Assembly (NCBI GenBank): GCA_965222535.1
Contig: OZ244957.1
Span: 1,612,001-1,676,000 of the forward strand
Length of the DNA: 64,000 nt
From: G965222535 sp965222535
GTDB lineage: Bacteria; Pseudomonadota; Gammaproteobacteria; HK1
Reading direction: 5' to 3'
Position numbers and translations under genes: made by a program. This document shows positions 1 to 7,679 of this stretch, in pieces (the first letter of the stretch is position 1; each line of letters begins with the position of its first letter). The notes under the pieces were generated by a model, which was not told the origin of the DNA, searched no databases, and was given only the letters and a program-made list of their open reading frames with translations.

Positions 1-650
1 TATTGGAGCGCGCGGCGCGCATCAACGAGGATTATGTCAGCACCATAACCGACGGTGAGGTAAGCGGAAAAACCGGTTCGCTGACCGCGCTGCCGATCAT
101 CGAGACGCAAGCAGGCGATGTCTCGGCGTTCGTGCCAACCAATGTGATCTCGATCACAGATGGGCAGATATTTCTCGAATCGGATCTGTTCAACGCCAAC
201 TTCAGGCCGGCCATCAATGCCGGGTTGTCCGTATCACGCGTTGGTGGCGCGGCGCAGACGCCGATCATCAAGAAGCTGGGTGGCGGGGTACGGTTGGCCT
301 TGGCGCAGTATCGCGAACTGGCGGCATTCGCGCAATTTGCCTCCGATCTGGACGCGGCGACGCGGCGGCAGCTTGAGCGCGGACAACGCGTGATGGAGGT
401 GATGAAACAAAAACAATACGCACCGTTGTCGGTGGCGCAGCAGGCGACAACCTTGTTTGCTGTCGACCGGGGCTATCTGGACGATATCACCCTTGATCAA
501 TGCAGTGCGTTTGAGGATGCCCTGCAAACCTATATGCAAACCAGCCAGCGAACGTTACTTTCGGAGATTAACGCCGACCCGGTATGGAACACCGATGTTG
601 AGGCAAAGCTGAAAGCGGCGATTGACGAGTTCAAAGCGAATTACGTGTGA
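1..650 (+). CDS. atpA: ATP synthase F1 subunit alpha, C-terminal part (5' end outside window)
   Basis: C-terminal ~216 residues of the alpha subunit of the cytoplasmic F1 catalytic head, which carries non-catalytic nucleotide sites and forms the hexamer with beta. The reading frame is open at the left edge (partial codon, then LLERAAR-type sequence). Highly conserved alpha stretches are visible: GKTGSLTALPIIETQAGDVS, VPTNVISITDGQIFLE, ISVSRVGGAAQT-like (LSVSRVGGAAQT), ALAQYRELAAFAQFASDLD and KQKQYAPLSVAQQ. The stop is followed by an unrelated outer membrane protein gene and not directly by atpG, which is unusual for this operon. Identification is secure; only the 5' part is missing. Confidence 0.98.
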   Translation, partial: LERAARINEDYVSTITDGEVSGKTGSLTALPIIETQAGDVSAFVPTNVISITDGQIFLESDLFNANFRPAINAGLSVSRVGGAAQTPIIKKLGGGVRLALAQYRELAAFAQFASDLDAATRRQLERGQRVMEVMKQKQYAPLSVAQQATTLFAVDRGYLDDITLDQCSAFEDALQTYMQTSQRTLLSEINADPVWNTDVEAKLKAAIDEFKANYV

Positions 651-702
651 TTGCCGTGCGCCTTGATCGCTTATCCGATGACGACGCAACGCGACCTGCG
701 TT

Positions 703-1320
703 ATGGCAACCCGCATGAAGTCGGTAGTGTGGCGTTTTGGTGCCGTTGTCAGCCTCATTGTCAGCAGCGTATTCGGCAGTATTGCGATGGCGAAGGGCGA
801 GGGCTCTGATGGCACCGACTGGGACGGTGGCTACTTTGGGCTGCATGTTGGTTATGGTACGGGGGGGATTAGCACCTCAAGAAACGACGGCAACAAGGAT
901 AGGATCAGAGGGTTTGTCATCGGTGCGCATGGCGGGAAGAATTATCGGATTATCCCGGATTTGATCGCTGGTTTTGAGGCGGATGTCGATTATTCCACGA
1001 TTGATGCCAGTTGTAGCCTGATCCTGTTCGACTGGAATTGCGAACTGAAGGGGATTTTGAGCGTGCGCGGACGCGTTGGCGTTGTCCAACCGCAGTATTT
1101 GCCGTTTGCCACCGCTGGTTTTGCCTATGCTTTGACTGCCTCCGATTCGGGTCCGGAGGTGCCTGGCTTGGGTGTCGTTGTTGGCGGCGGTGTTGAGTTT
1201 GTTAGGCAGAGCTACCAGCAGTCCTACCGCCCGCGTATAGAAGTGCTTTATTACAATTTGTTTGGCTTTGGTCTGACCGATGCCAACCTGTTTGTGGTGC
1301 GTACCGGGATCAGTTTTTAG
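703..1320 (+). CDS. Outer membrane beta-barrel protein, Omp25/31-like
   Basis: Predicted exported 205-residue barrel protein. Seen: an N-terminal signal peptide (basic start, hydrophobic run, cut near AMA-KG around residue 30), then WDGGYFGLHVGYG, a glycine/aromatic-rich beta pattern, GFEADVDYS, RGRVGVV and a terminal aromatic residue (GISF), typical of small outer membrane barrels. These features resemble the Omp25/31 porin-like family. An in-frame ATG at 715 (MKSVVWRF) is an alternative start; neither has an obvious ribosome site. It lies between atpA and atpG, in the same direction, where no such gene is expected, so it is probably an insertion or a local duplication hitch-hiker. The family assignment is moderate; function beyond outer membrane location is unknown. 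Confidence 0.75.
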   Translation: MATRMKSVVWRFGAVVSLIVSSVFGSIAMAKGEGSDGTDWDGGYFGLHVGYGTGGISTSRNDGNKDRIRGFVIGAHGGKNYRIIPDLIAGFEADVDYSTIDASCSLILFDWNCELKGILSVRGRVGVVQPQYLPFATAGFAYALTASDSGPEVPGLGVVVGGGVEFVRQSYQQSYRPRIEVLYYNLFGFGLTDANLFVVRTGISF

Positions 1321-1474
1321 CTTTGTTTTTGGCGGTTATATGTTTGGTATCAACTGATATAGGTAATAGGGTTTGCTGTGCTAATGGCGGGATGCGCCAG
1401 TGTTACTATACACCCAGAGGGTTCGCACCTATCGCATTGATAGATCAGAGGGTCTATTCATGGAGGATTCGAAA

Positions 1475-1966
1475 ATGTTACAAAAACACAAAGACTTTAT
1501 ATTGCAGCAACTCAACCTAGAACCTATTGTCATTAAGGCAATGGACAAAGAAGAGGGGCTGGGTTGGTCATTTAGTTATGCTTTAGAAGTGTGTGATGAA
1601 TATAGAAAATTTTTGGTACTGTGTTTGAAAAATCCAAATACTGCTATTGTACCATCAACTCAGATAGATGATTTTTGGCATTTGCATATTTTAGATACAC
1701 AAAAATATGCACAAGATTGTAATGAGTGTTTTGGTTATTTTTTACATCACTTCCCCTATTTTGGTATGCGAGGCAAGCAAGATGCGCAAAGATTAAAAGA
1801 CGCATGGGAACAAACTAAAGGTTTATATATTAATGAATTTTTAGCCATACCTGAACATTTATGGTTGAGTAGTAAGCGTTGTCCTAGTTGTGGCAGAAGA
1901 ATTGAAGGCAGTGATGCCTTTATGGAGAAACGCCCATCATTTTGTGATTATCAATTAAATGCGTAA
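1475..1966 (+). CDS. Glycine-rich-domain-like protein with WHLHILDT / HHFPYFGMRG motif
   Basis: 163-residue soluble protein of a widespread but poorly understood family related to plant glycine-rich domain proteins (DUF1399-like). The diagnostic motif is clear: DDFWHLHILDTQKYAQDC followed by FGYFLHHFPYFGMRGKQDA, rich in His and Asp and plausibly metal-binding (inference). Near the C-terminus is a CPSCGRR pair that could be a small zinc knuckle. The start at 1475 is chosen because GGAGG (1462-1466) sits eight bases upstream; an in-frame upstream ATG at 1460 overlaps that site. The gene is much more AT-rich than atpA/atpG and overlaps the next gene by 8 bases, so the two probably form an imported pair. 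Confidence 0.7.
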   Translation: MLQKHKDFILQQLNLEPIVIKAMDKEEGLGWSFSYALEVCDEYRKFLVLCLKNPNTAIVPSTQIDDFWHLHILDTQKYAQDCNECFGYFLHHFPYFGMRGKQDAQRLKDAWEQTKGLYINEFLAIPEHLWLSSKRCPSCGRRIEGSDAFMEKRPSFCDYQLNA

Positions 1967-2813
1967 TTTTATAAAATACTTGAAAGACCTTGCATGTAAA
2001 TTTATAAAATACTTGAAAGACCATAAATTCTGGGTTATTTTTGCACCCTCGTTCTTATTATGGCTACCCTTCTCCTTTTGGATAACATGTATATATGGTG
2101 ACTCTACAAGAGGATTAGCACTTCTATTAGCAGCACCTCTCGTAATTGTGGGCTTGTATTTTTCCAGTACACGCACAAAAGTATTAGAGTCTGAAAATAA
2201 AATAAATAGCGATCGCTTGCTTAATGAGACTTTTGCTAAGTCTATTGAGCTGCTGGGCAATGAGCAGGAAGCGGTTCGCCTGGGTGCAATTTACGCCTTA
2301 GGGAAAATTGCAGAAACAAATAAAGATGAATTTACAGTTGTTGTTAATACACTTTGCGCCTTTATTCGACACAATCAGTCATACTTAGAATATGGAAAAT
2401 TAGATTATATAAAAAAAGAAGAATTAAAAAAACTAACCATAGATATTGAAGCAGCCGTTAAAACTATTGCCAAACTGACTGAAGGGCATGACGGAGATAT
2501 AAACAGCACGAAATATGACTTATCCAATATCTATTTATGTTATGCGGATTTTAGGAACGCAAATTTATCCGATTTTAATTTATCAGATTCTTGGTTTTAT
2601 GAATGTATATTTGAGGAAGTGAATTTTTTAAATAGTAACTTAATTGCTTCCAATTTTGAAAAATCATATTTTTTAAGCGCTAAGTTCAATAAAGAAACAA
2701 AGATAAATGAAACAGATTTTTCCAAAGCAATAGAATTAAGTGAAGAAATAACCCAAGTAACCAGCGCCAATGAAGCAAAACTTCCTGAATACATTACAAA
2801 ACCAAACAGTTGA
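1959..2813 (+). CDS. Pentapeptide-repeat membrane protein
   Basis: 284-residue protein. N-terminal ~25 residues contain a duplicated FIKYLKD block, then two hydrophobic segments (about 28-45 and 52-68), a predicted cytosolic linker with SIELLGNEQEAVRLGAIYAL (helical repeat-like), and a C-terminal pentapeptide-repeat stretch (LSNIYLCYADFRNANLSDFNL and onward, A/D-L-x-x pattern) that would form a short beta helix. Similar membrane-anchored pentapeptide proteins are common in bacteria; their function is generally unknown. The start codon overlaps the preceding gene's stop, implying translational coupling. AT-rich composition unlike the surrounding atp genes suggests transfer. Confidence 0.7.
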   Translation: MRNFIKYLKDLACKFIKYLKDHKFWVIFAPSFLLWLPFSFWITCIYGDSTRGLALLLAAPLVIVGLYFSSTRTKVLESENKINSDRLLNETFAKSIELLGNEQEAVRLGAIYALGKIAETNKDEFTVVVNTLCAFIRHNQSYLEYGKLDYIKKEELKKLTIDIEAAVKTIAKLTEGHDGDINSTKYDLSNIYLCYADFRNANLSDFNLSDSWFYECIFEEVNFLNSNLIASNFEKSYFLSAKFNKETKINETDFSKAIELSEEITQVTSANEAKLPEYITKPNS

Positions 2814-2908
2814 GATTGTTCAAATAGTTTGGAGAGTACACATCCCTTTGTTCATCATGCTAGAAACAGCAACTTATGACCATAAAACTACCTAACACGG
2901 AATAAGCG

Positions 2909-3772
2909 ATGGCAGGTGCAAAAGAAATTCGTACCAAGATCAAAAGTGTGCAGAACACACGGAAGATCACGCGTGCGATGGAGATGGTCGCGGCAAGCAA
3001 AATGCGCAAAGCTCAAGAGCGCATGTTTCATGCTCGCCCCTATGCACAGAAGATGCGTCAGGTAATTGGTCATGTCGCTGCCGCTAACAGCGAGTACAAG
3101 CATCCGTTTTTAATCACCCATCCCGATATTTCGCGCGTTGGCTATATCGTGATCTCGACCGATCGCGGTTTATGTGGCGGGTTGAACAATAATCTCTTCC
3201 GCCAGTTGGTTTTCGAGTTGGATGCGTGGCGCGAGCGCGGGATCGACAGCGATTTTTGCATCATCGGCAATAAGGGAGCGGCGTTCTTCAGTCGCATGAA
3301 TGTGAATCTGTTAGCAGCGGTTACCCAGATCGGCGATATTCCCAAAGCACAGGATCTGTTTGGTGCTGTCAAGCTGGTCATGGATCGGTATGCCGAGGGT
3401 ACGGTTGATCGGGTCTATATCGCGTACAACGATTTTGTGAACTCGATGACCCAGCACCCCGTGATCGAGCAACTGCTGCCGCGTGAACCGGCGGATGAAC
3501 CAGAAATCAAACACCGCTGGGACTATATCTACGAACCCGATGCGCACGATGTGCTCGATCACCTGCTGCGACGCTATATTGAATCGCTGGTCTATCAGGC
3601 GGTGCTGGAAAACATTGCTTCCGAGCAGGCGGCGCGCATGGTCGCCATGAAAGCCGCTTCCGACAATGCCGGCGATCTGATTGACGAGTTGCAGCTACAG
3701 TACAACAAAGCGCGCCAAGCGGCGATCACCCAGGAATTATCCGAGATCGTCAGCGGTGCGGCGGCGATATGA
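2909..3772 (+). CDS. atpG: ATP synthase F1 subunit gamma
   Basis: 287 residues, the usual length. Gamma is the central rotor shaft turning inside the alpha3-beta3 head. The N-terminal helix MAGAKEIRTKIKSVQNTRKI and KITRAMEMVAASKMRKAQ, the STDRGLCGGLNNNLF motif and the C-terminal helix (ARMVAMKAASDNAGDLI, LQLQYNKARQAAITQEL) are all present. It sits 2.26 kb downstream of atpA rather than directly adjacent; three unrelated genes lie in the gap. It is followed by a CTCGAAAA hairpin repeat and a lipoprotein gene before atpD. Confidence 0.98.
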   Translation: MAGAKEIRTKIKSVQNTRKITRAMEMVAASKMRKAQERMFHARPYAQKMRQVIGHVAAANSEYKHPFLITHPDISRVGYIVISTDRGLCGGLNNNLFRQLVFELDAWRERGIDSDFCIIGNKGAAFFSRMNVNLLAAVTQIGDIPKAQDLFGAVKLVMDRYAEGTVDRVYIAYNDFVNSMTQHPVIEQLLPREPADEPEIKHRWDYIYEPDAHDVLDHLLRRYIESLVYQAVLENIASEQAARMVAMKAASDNAGDLIDELQLQYNKARQAAITQELSEIVSGAAAI

Positions 3773-3780
3773 GTAGTAAC

Positions 3781-3816
3781 ACCTCGAAAAACTGCGCGAA
3801 GCTAACTTTTCGAGGT
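3781..3816. repeat. CTCGAAAA/TTTTCGAG hairpin, copy B1
   Basis: Inverted repeat ACCTCGAAAA ... TTTTCGAGGT with a loop of about 16 bases, eight bases after the atpG stop. Near-identical hairpins occur elsewhere in the window (10834, 11168, 31182, 36271, 50291), so this is a dispersed repeat. In this position it may also act as a terminator or RNA-processing site between atpG and the lipoprotein gene (inference). Confidence 0.7.
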
Positions 3817-3861
3817 TCTCATTAGTATGCTTGCCATGCTGTTAAATCAAAGGAGGTTGGC

Positions 3862-4296
3862 ATGAGTAAAAACCTTATCGCAACCATTCTGATTGGAGGG
3901 ATAGTATTTCTTGGTGGTTGTGCAACCTCGCCAGATAAATTAAGTACAACTTATGTATCGCCGTTAAAATACAAAGATTATGACTGCGATCAAATCATAA
4001 CTGAAATGAATCATGTGTCAGAAAGAACCACCGCACTGTATCAAAACCTCAATCGGACAGCAAATAATGACGCACTTCAAATGACTGTGGGACTGGTTTT
4101 ATTTTGGCCAGCTTTGTTTTTTCTTGAAGGTGGCGACGGCCCTGAGGCGCAAGAGTATTCAAATCTTAAAGGTGAATTTAAGGCACTACGAACTGCGGCT
4201 GTTAAAAAGAAATGTGAATCCGAAGATTTTTCTGAATCTCCTGAAGAAATAATAAAGGAGAAAGCGGAACAAGAGAAAAGGAAACAAAGCAACTGA
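3862..4296 (+). CDS. Small lipoprotein (FWPALFFLEGG family)
   Basis: 144-residue predicted lipoprotein: short signal peptide with lipobox LGGC (cysteine near residue 20), then YVSPLKYKDYDCDQI, a central hydrophobic segment VGLVLFWPALFFLEGGDGPE, and LKGEFKALRTAAVKKKC. This arrangement (YVSP..., conserved Cys, FWP-LFFLEGG, LKGE-AL...KKC) is a recurring lipoprotein family in proteobacteria and some phages; its role is unknown. The start is well supported by AAAGGAGG eight bases upstream. It lies between atpG and atpD, the second interruption of the operon, and is AT-rich. Confidence 0.75.
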   Translation: MSKNLIATILIGGIVFLGGCATSPDKLSTTYVSPLKYKDYDCDQIITEMNHVSERTTALYQNLNRTANNDALQMTVGLVLFWPALFFLEGGDGPEAQEYSNLKGEFKALRTAAVKKKCESEDFSESPEEIIKEKAEQEKRKQSN

Positions 4297-4375
4297 TCTG
4301 CTTATCAGTTAGAGTGCGCTGAAGTAGCCTTTTAAAGATCAAACGTTTAACGCGTTATCCCTTGAGGAGCAACAC

Positions 4376-5749
4376 ATGAGTTCCGGCAATATCGTCGAAA
4401 TAATCGGTGCCGTAGTGGACGCAGAATTTCCGCGTCAATCGGTACCCAAAGTGTACGATGCGCTGCTGACCGATGGTGGCCTAACATTGGAAGTTCAACA
4501 GCAGATCGGTGACGGTGTCGTGCGCACCATTGCGATGGGCTCTACCGATGGTCTGCAACGCGGCGTTGCGGTCAACAACACCGGCGGCCCCGTATCGGTG
4601 CCGGTCGGCGTTGCGACATTAGGTCGCATTATGGACGTATTAGGGTGCCCGATCGATGACAAAGGCGCGATTGGCAACACCGAATCGTGGCCGATCCACC
4701 GCAAACCACCCGCCTACGTGGATCAAGCCGCCGGGATCGAGATTTTGGAAACCGGCATCAAGGTCATCGATCTGATCTGTCCATTCAATAAAGGCGGCAA
4801 GATCGGATTGTTTGGCGGTGCTGGCGTGGGTAAGACGGTTGCTCTGATGGAGCTGATCCGCAACATTGCAATCGAACACAGCGGCTACTCGGTATTTGCC
4901 GGCGTTGGCGAACGCACCCGCGAGGGCAATGACTTCTACCATGAAATGCGGGGGTCGGGCGTGCTGGACAAAGTGGCATTGGTGTATGGCCAGATGAACG
5001 AGCCGCCCGGCAATCGGCTGCGGGTGGGGTTGACGGGCCTGACCATGGCCGAATATTTTCGTGACGACGGTCGCGACGTGTTATTTTTCGTCGATAACAT
5101 TTACCGTTATACCTTAGCCGGCACCGAATGTTCGGCATTGCTGGGGCGGATGCCATCGGCGGTTGGCTATCAACCGACGCTGGCGGAAGAAATGGGCGTA
5201 TTGCAAGAACGCATTACATCTACCAAAACCGGCTCGATCACCTCTATTCAAGCCATCTATGTACCGGCAGACGACCTGACCGACCCATCGCCAGCGACCA
5301 CTTTTGCCCATCTGGATGCGACGTTAGTATTATCACGCCAGATTGCCGAATTGGGGATCTACCCAGCGGTTGACCCGTTGGATTCCACCTCGCGTCAATT
5401 GGACCCGCTGGTTGTTGGGCAGGACCACTACGATATCGCGCGCCGGGTCCAGGGGGTCTTGCAGCGTTACAAGGAACTGCGCGACATTATTGCCATCTTA
5501 GGGATGGATGAGTTGTCCAGTGAAGACAAGCTGGCGGTGGCCCGGGCGCGCAAAATCCAACGCTTCTTATCACAGCCGTTCTTCGTTGCCGAGACCTTTA
5601 CTAACTCTCCCGGCAAATACGTATCGCTGAAAGACACGATCAGCGGCTTTAAGGCGATCTGTGATGGGGAAACCGACCATATTCCAGAGCAGGCGTTTTA
5701 CATGGCCGGCGCTCTGGATGAAGTACAGGAACGCGCAAAATCGATGTAA
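4376..5749 (+). CDS. atpD: ATP synthase F1 subunit beta
   Basis: 457 residues, normal length. Catalytic subunit of the F1 head, making ATP from ADP and phosphate. The P-loop GGAGVGKTVALMELI (about residues 145-160), the GERTREGNDFYHEM loop, the Walker B segment VLFFVDNIYRYTLAGTE, and PSAVGYQPTLAEEMG, AIYVPADDLTDPSPATTFAH and SRQLDPLVVGQ are all intact. The C-terminal DELSSEDKLAVARARKIQRF corresponds to the DELSEED region. GAGGAG precedes the ATG by seven bases. Followed by atpC after 65 bases. Confidence 0.99.
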   Translation: MSSGNIVEIIGAVVDAEFPRQSVPKVYDALLTDGGLTLEVQQQIGDGVVRTIAMGSTDGLQRGVAVNNTGGPVSVPVGVATLGRIMDVLGCPIDDKGAIGNTESWPIHRKPPAYVDQAAGIEILETGIKVIDLICPFNKGGKIGLFGGAGVGKTVALMELIRNIAIEHSGYSVFAGVGERTREGNDFYHEMRGSGVLDKVALVYGQMNEPPGNRLRVGLTGLTMAEYFRDDGRDVLFFVDNIYRYTLAGTECSALLGRMPSAVGYQPTLAEEMGVLQERITSTKTGSITSIQAIYVPADDLTDPSPATTFAHLDATLVLSRQIAELGIYPAVDPLDSTSRQLDPLVVGQDHYDIARRVQGVLQRYKELRDIIAILGMDELSSEDKLAVARARKIQRFLSQPFFVAETFTNSPGKYVSLKDTISGFKAICDGETDHIPEQAFYMAGALDEVQERAKSM

Positions 5750-5814
5750 TTGCCTAGCGTTGGCGGCACGCCACGCGCTACAGCATTCAGCGTGACGCCA
5801 TCACCGAGGGATAG

Positions 5815-6240
5815 ATGATGACTGCAACCATTCGACTTGACATCGTAAGCGCAGAAAAAGCGCTGTTTTCCGGCGACTGCACGATGGTGATCGCCCCTGG
5901 TGTGATGGGTGAGTTAGGCATCTTGCCGCGCCATGCGCCGCTGATAACGCGCCTGAAGCCCGGGGAGTTGCGCGCTAAGCGCCCTGATGGCAGCGAGGAT
6001 GACTTCTATGTATCCGGAGGCATTCTGGAAGTGCAGCCGCACATCGTTACGGTGCTGTCGGACACCGGTGAACGCGCTGAGGATCTGGAAGAGTCCTTGG
6101 TGCTACAGGCTAAAGCAGATGCTGAACGGATGCTGGCGGAGCGCAGCGGAAAGTTTTACGAGGCTGAAGCGCGCGCCGAACTCGCCCAGGCGGCAGCCAA
6201 GTTGCAGGCTTTGCGCAGGATCCGCAAGCAGCGCACGTAG
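5815..6240 (+). CDS. atpC: ATP synthase F1 subunit epsilon
   Basis: 141 residues. Epsilon binds gamma at the base of the rotor and can inhibit ATP hydrolysis. Visible: RLDIVSAEKALFSG, the GVMGELGILPRHAPLITRLKPGEL loop region, the FYVSGGILEVQPHIVTVLSDT strand and the two-helix C-terminal domain rich in Ala/Glu. Two adjacent ATG codons (5815, 5818) are possible starts after GAGGGATAG. Last gene of the atp operon; the next gene is convergent. A short GC hairpin (CGCTGC/GCAGCG, 6261-6276) lies between the two stops and could help terminate. Confidence 0.98.
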   Translation: MMTATIRLDIVSAEKALFSGDCTMVIAPGVMGELGILPRHAPLITRLKPGELRAKRPDGSEDDFYVSGGILEVQPHIVTVLSDTGERAEDLEESLVLQAKADAERMLAERSGKFYEAEARAELAQAAAKLQALRRIRKQRT

Positions 6241-6289
6241 CGCATCGCAGCGCATCGCGCCGCTGCTCCCGCAGCGCAGGTGCCACCCT

Positions 6290-7234
6290 TTAAGCCTCAT
6301 CCCAGAAGTCGCGGATAGCGGCGATGCCTTGCCCGCCGTTTGACCATGCGGTTTCTATATCGCTGCGACAGGTTCCGCCTAACGCATACACCGGCAGCAG
6401 GGCATCAGCAGTCAGGGCGCGAAACGCGTCCCAGCCGATCCCCGGCGTGTCAGGATGACTAGGGGTACGGCGGATCGGCCCGAGGGTTGCAAAATCGGCG
6501 TTGATCGCAGCGGCTTTAGCGAGTTCGTCGGCATTATGGCATGAAGCGCCCACGCGACGATCCGGTGGCAACGGTCGGGAGCGGTATTGATGCAGTTGGG
6601 AAGCCGTTAGTTGGACGCCAACGTAGGGAAACCGGCGTGCGATCGCAACCGCACCGTTGATCAGTAGCGAAGCACCGTAGCGTAAGCAAAGCGGTTGCAG
6701 TTGCGTTGCCAGCCAGACGAGCTCATCTGGTGCGCTGGATTTCGTGCGCAATTGCAGCATCCGCACCCGAGAGATGCGCATAAGGTACTCCGCACGCTGC
6801 AGAAAAGCCTCTGTCCCAGCCGCTTTGGAAGGCGTAATAGCGTACTGATCGGGCAAGGACAAAGCCGTCAGCACGGCGGCATTGGTCGCCGGCAGTTGCG
6901 CCGCTTTGATAGCGGCTAATGGCAGCCATTGCAGGCGTTGGCCTTCCTGCCCCTGCGCGGCACCGGCGTAGTCAGTTACCCGCCAGAACGCAATCTGCAA
7001 ATACAACCCAGGGTAGCGCCAGCGGATCGTGATTAACGGCCTCGCGGTGTTGACGGTGATCCCAAGCTCTTCACTGAGTTCCCGACGTAATGCGCTGAAC
7101 GGGGATTCCTGTGCTTCAATTTTGCCGCCAGGGAACTCCAGCAATCCGGCGAGATGCGTCCCTTGCCGCCGTTCGCTAAGCAGCAAACTTCGGTCCTTAC
7201 GCTGGATGATACCGGCAACAACTTTTTGTAACAT
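6290..7234 (-). CDS. Bifunctional MutT-type Nudix hydrolase / ThiE-like protein
   Basis: 314-residue two-domain protein. The N-terminal ~130 residues are a Nudix hydrolase of the MutT type (8-oxo-dGTP sanitising): the Nudix box reads GGKIEAQESPFSALRRELSEELGI (G-x5-E-x7-REUxEE-x-GU). The C-terminal ~160 residues resemble the thiamine-phosphate synthase/TenI barrel (LQLRTKSS, SLLINGAVAIARR, GVQLTASQL, GASCHNADEL, ATLGPIRRTPSHPDTPGIGW, PVYALGG). This fusion is well known in gammaproteobacteria as a MutT homologue; the ThiE part usually lacks proven synthase activity. Convergent with atpC. Confidence 0.9.
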   Translation of the reverse strand: MLQKVVAGIIQRKDRSLLLSERRQGTHLAGLLEFPGGKIEAQESPFSALRRELSEELGITVNTARPLITIRWRYPGLYLQIAFWRVTDYAGAAQGQEGQRLQWLPLAAIKAAQLPATNAAVLTALSLPDQYAITPSKAAGTEAFLQRAEYLMRISRVRMLQLRTKSSAPDELVWLATQLQPLCLRYGASLLINGAVAIARRFPYVGVQLTASQLHQYRSRPLPPDRRVGASCHNADELAKAAAINADFATLGPIRRTPSHPDTPGIGWDAFRALTADALLPVYALGGTCRSDIETAWSNGGQGIAAIRDFWDEA

Positions 7235-7238
7235 ATAC

Positions 7239-7345
7239 TTATGCTACTTGGAGATACAGGAGGGGGGAGTATAACCAAACCTTACTATACTAGGGCACCG
7301 CCCGAAGTCATTGCCAGAGCATCCAACGCAGCAAGATGCACGGCG
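7239..7345 (+). repeat. Dispersed repeat D, copy D1, in a 346-bp gene-free gap
   Basis: Contains ATGCTACTTGGAGATACAGG and then GCACCGCCCGAAG, CCAGAGCATCCAACGCAGCA, a pattern that recurs at 27030, 27310 and 31245. The rest of the gap from 7235 to 7580 holds a GGGGGGTAAGGGCTTGGGGG tract similar to the A-type elements and an inverted repeat (7507-7563); no convincing gene is seen there. Confidence 0.55.
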
Positions 7346-7506
7346 CTAAGTCGAAAGCGAAGGCTATACTGGGGGGGTAAGGGCTTGGGGGAAGGAACTC
7401 TCACGCACAGTGTAGAAACGATCTCAATCAAGTCTCTTGAAGGATTACAAGGACACACACGAGCGCCTTTGGAGCAATTGACAGGCTTGATTTAACTGCA
7501 AACTAG

Positions 7507-7563
7507 GATCCAAGCTATCTTATCCATGCCGTCACTGTACGGCTATGGCAAGCTTCTTGGATC
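7507..7563. repeat. 57-bp inverted repeat upstream of tRNA-Thr
   Basis: GATCCAAG at 7507-7514 pairs with CTTGGATC at 7556-7563, with a nested stem CCATGCCGT ... ACGGCTATGG. It lies 17 bases upstream of the tRNA. It may be a leader/processing structure or a tiny mobile remnant; nothing else identifies it. Confidence 0.5.
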
Positions 7564-7580
7564 GATCAGGAACCCCCGCC

Positions 7581-7656
7581 GCCGGCTTAGCTCAGTTGGT
7601 AGAGCAGTTGCCTTGTAAGCATCAGGTCGCGAGTTCGAGTCCCGCAGCCGGCACCA
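7581..7656 (+). tRNA. tRNA-Thr (anticodon TGT)
   Basis: 76 bases with encoded CCA. Acceptor stem GCCGGCT/AGCCGGC is perfect; D arm GCTC...GAGC; anticodon loop CTTGTAA gives TGT (Thr); T loop TTCGAGT. The anticodon stem GTTGC/GCATC has one T-T mismatch, and the T stem has one A-C mismatch that I also recall from E. coli threonine tRNA. It stands alone between the MutT/ThiE gene and rsmB. Confidence 0.95.
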
Positions 7657-7679
7657 TCCACCATCCACACCGCGCCTAG

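Noticed and set aside
7241..7495. 84-codon frame between the MutT/ThiE gene and tRNA-Thr
   Set aside because: It is made largely of D-type repeat sequence and a G-rich tract; no ribosome site or recognisable domain.
7581..7656. tRNA-Thr as a pseudo-tRNA because of two stem mismatches
   Set aside because: The T-stem A-C mismatch is, from memory, shared with E. coli threonine tRNA, leaving one T-T in the anticodon stem; all other features are canonical.
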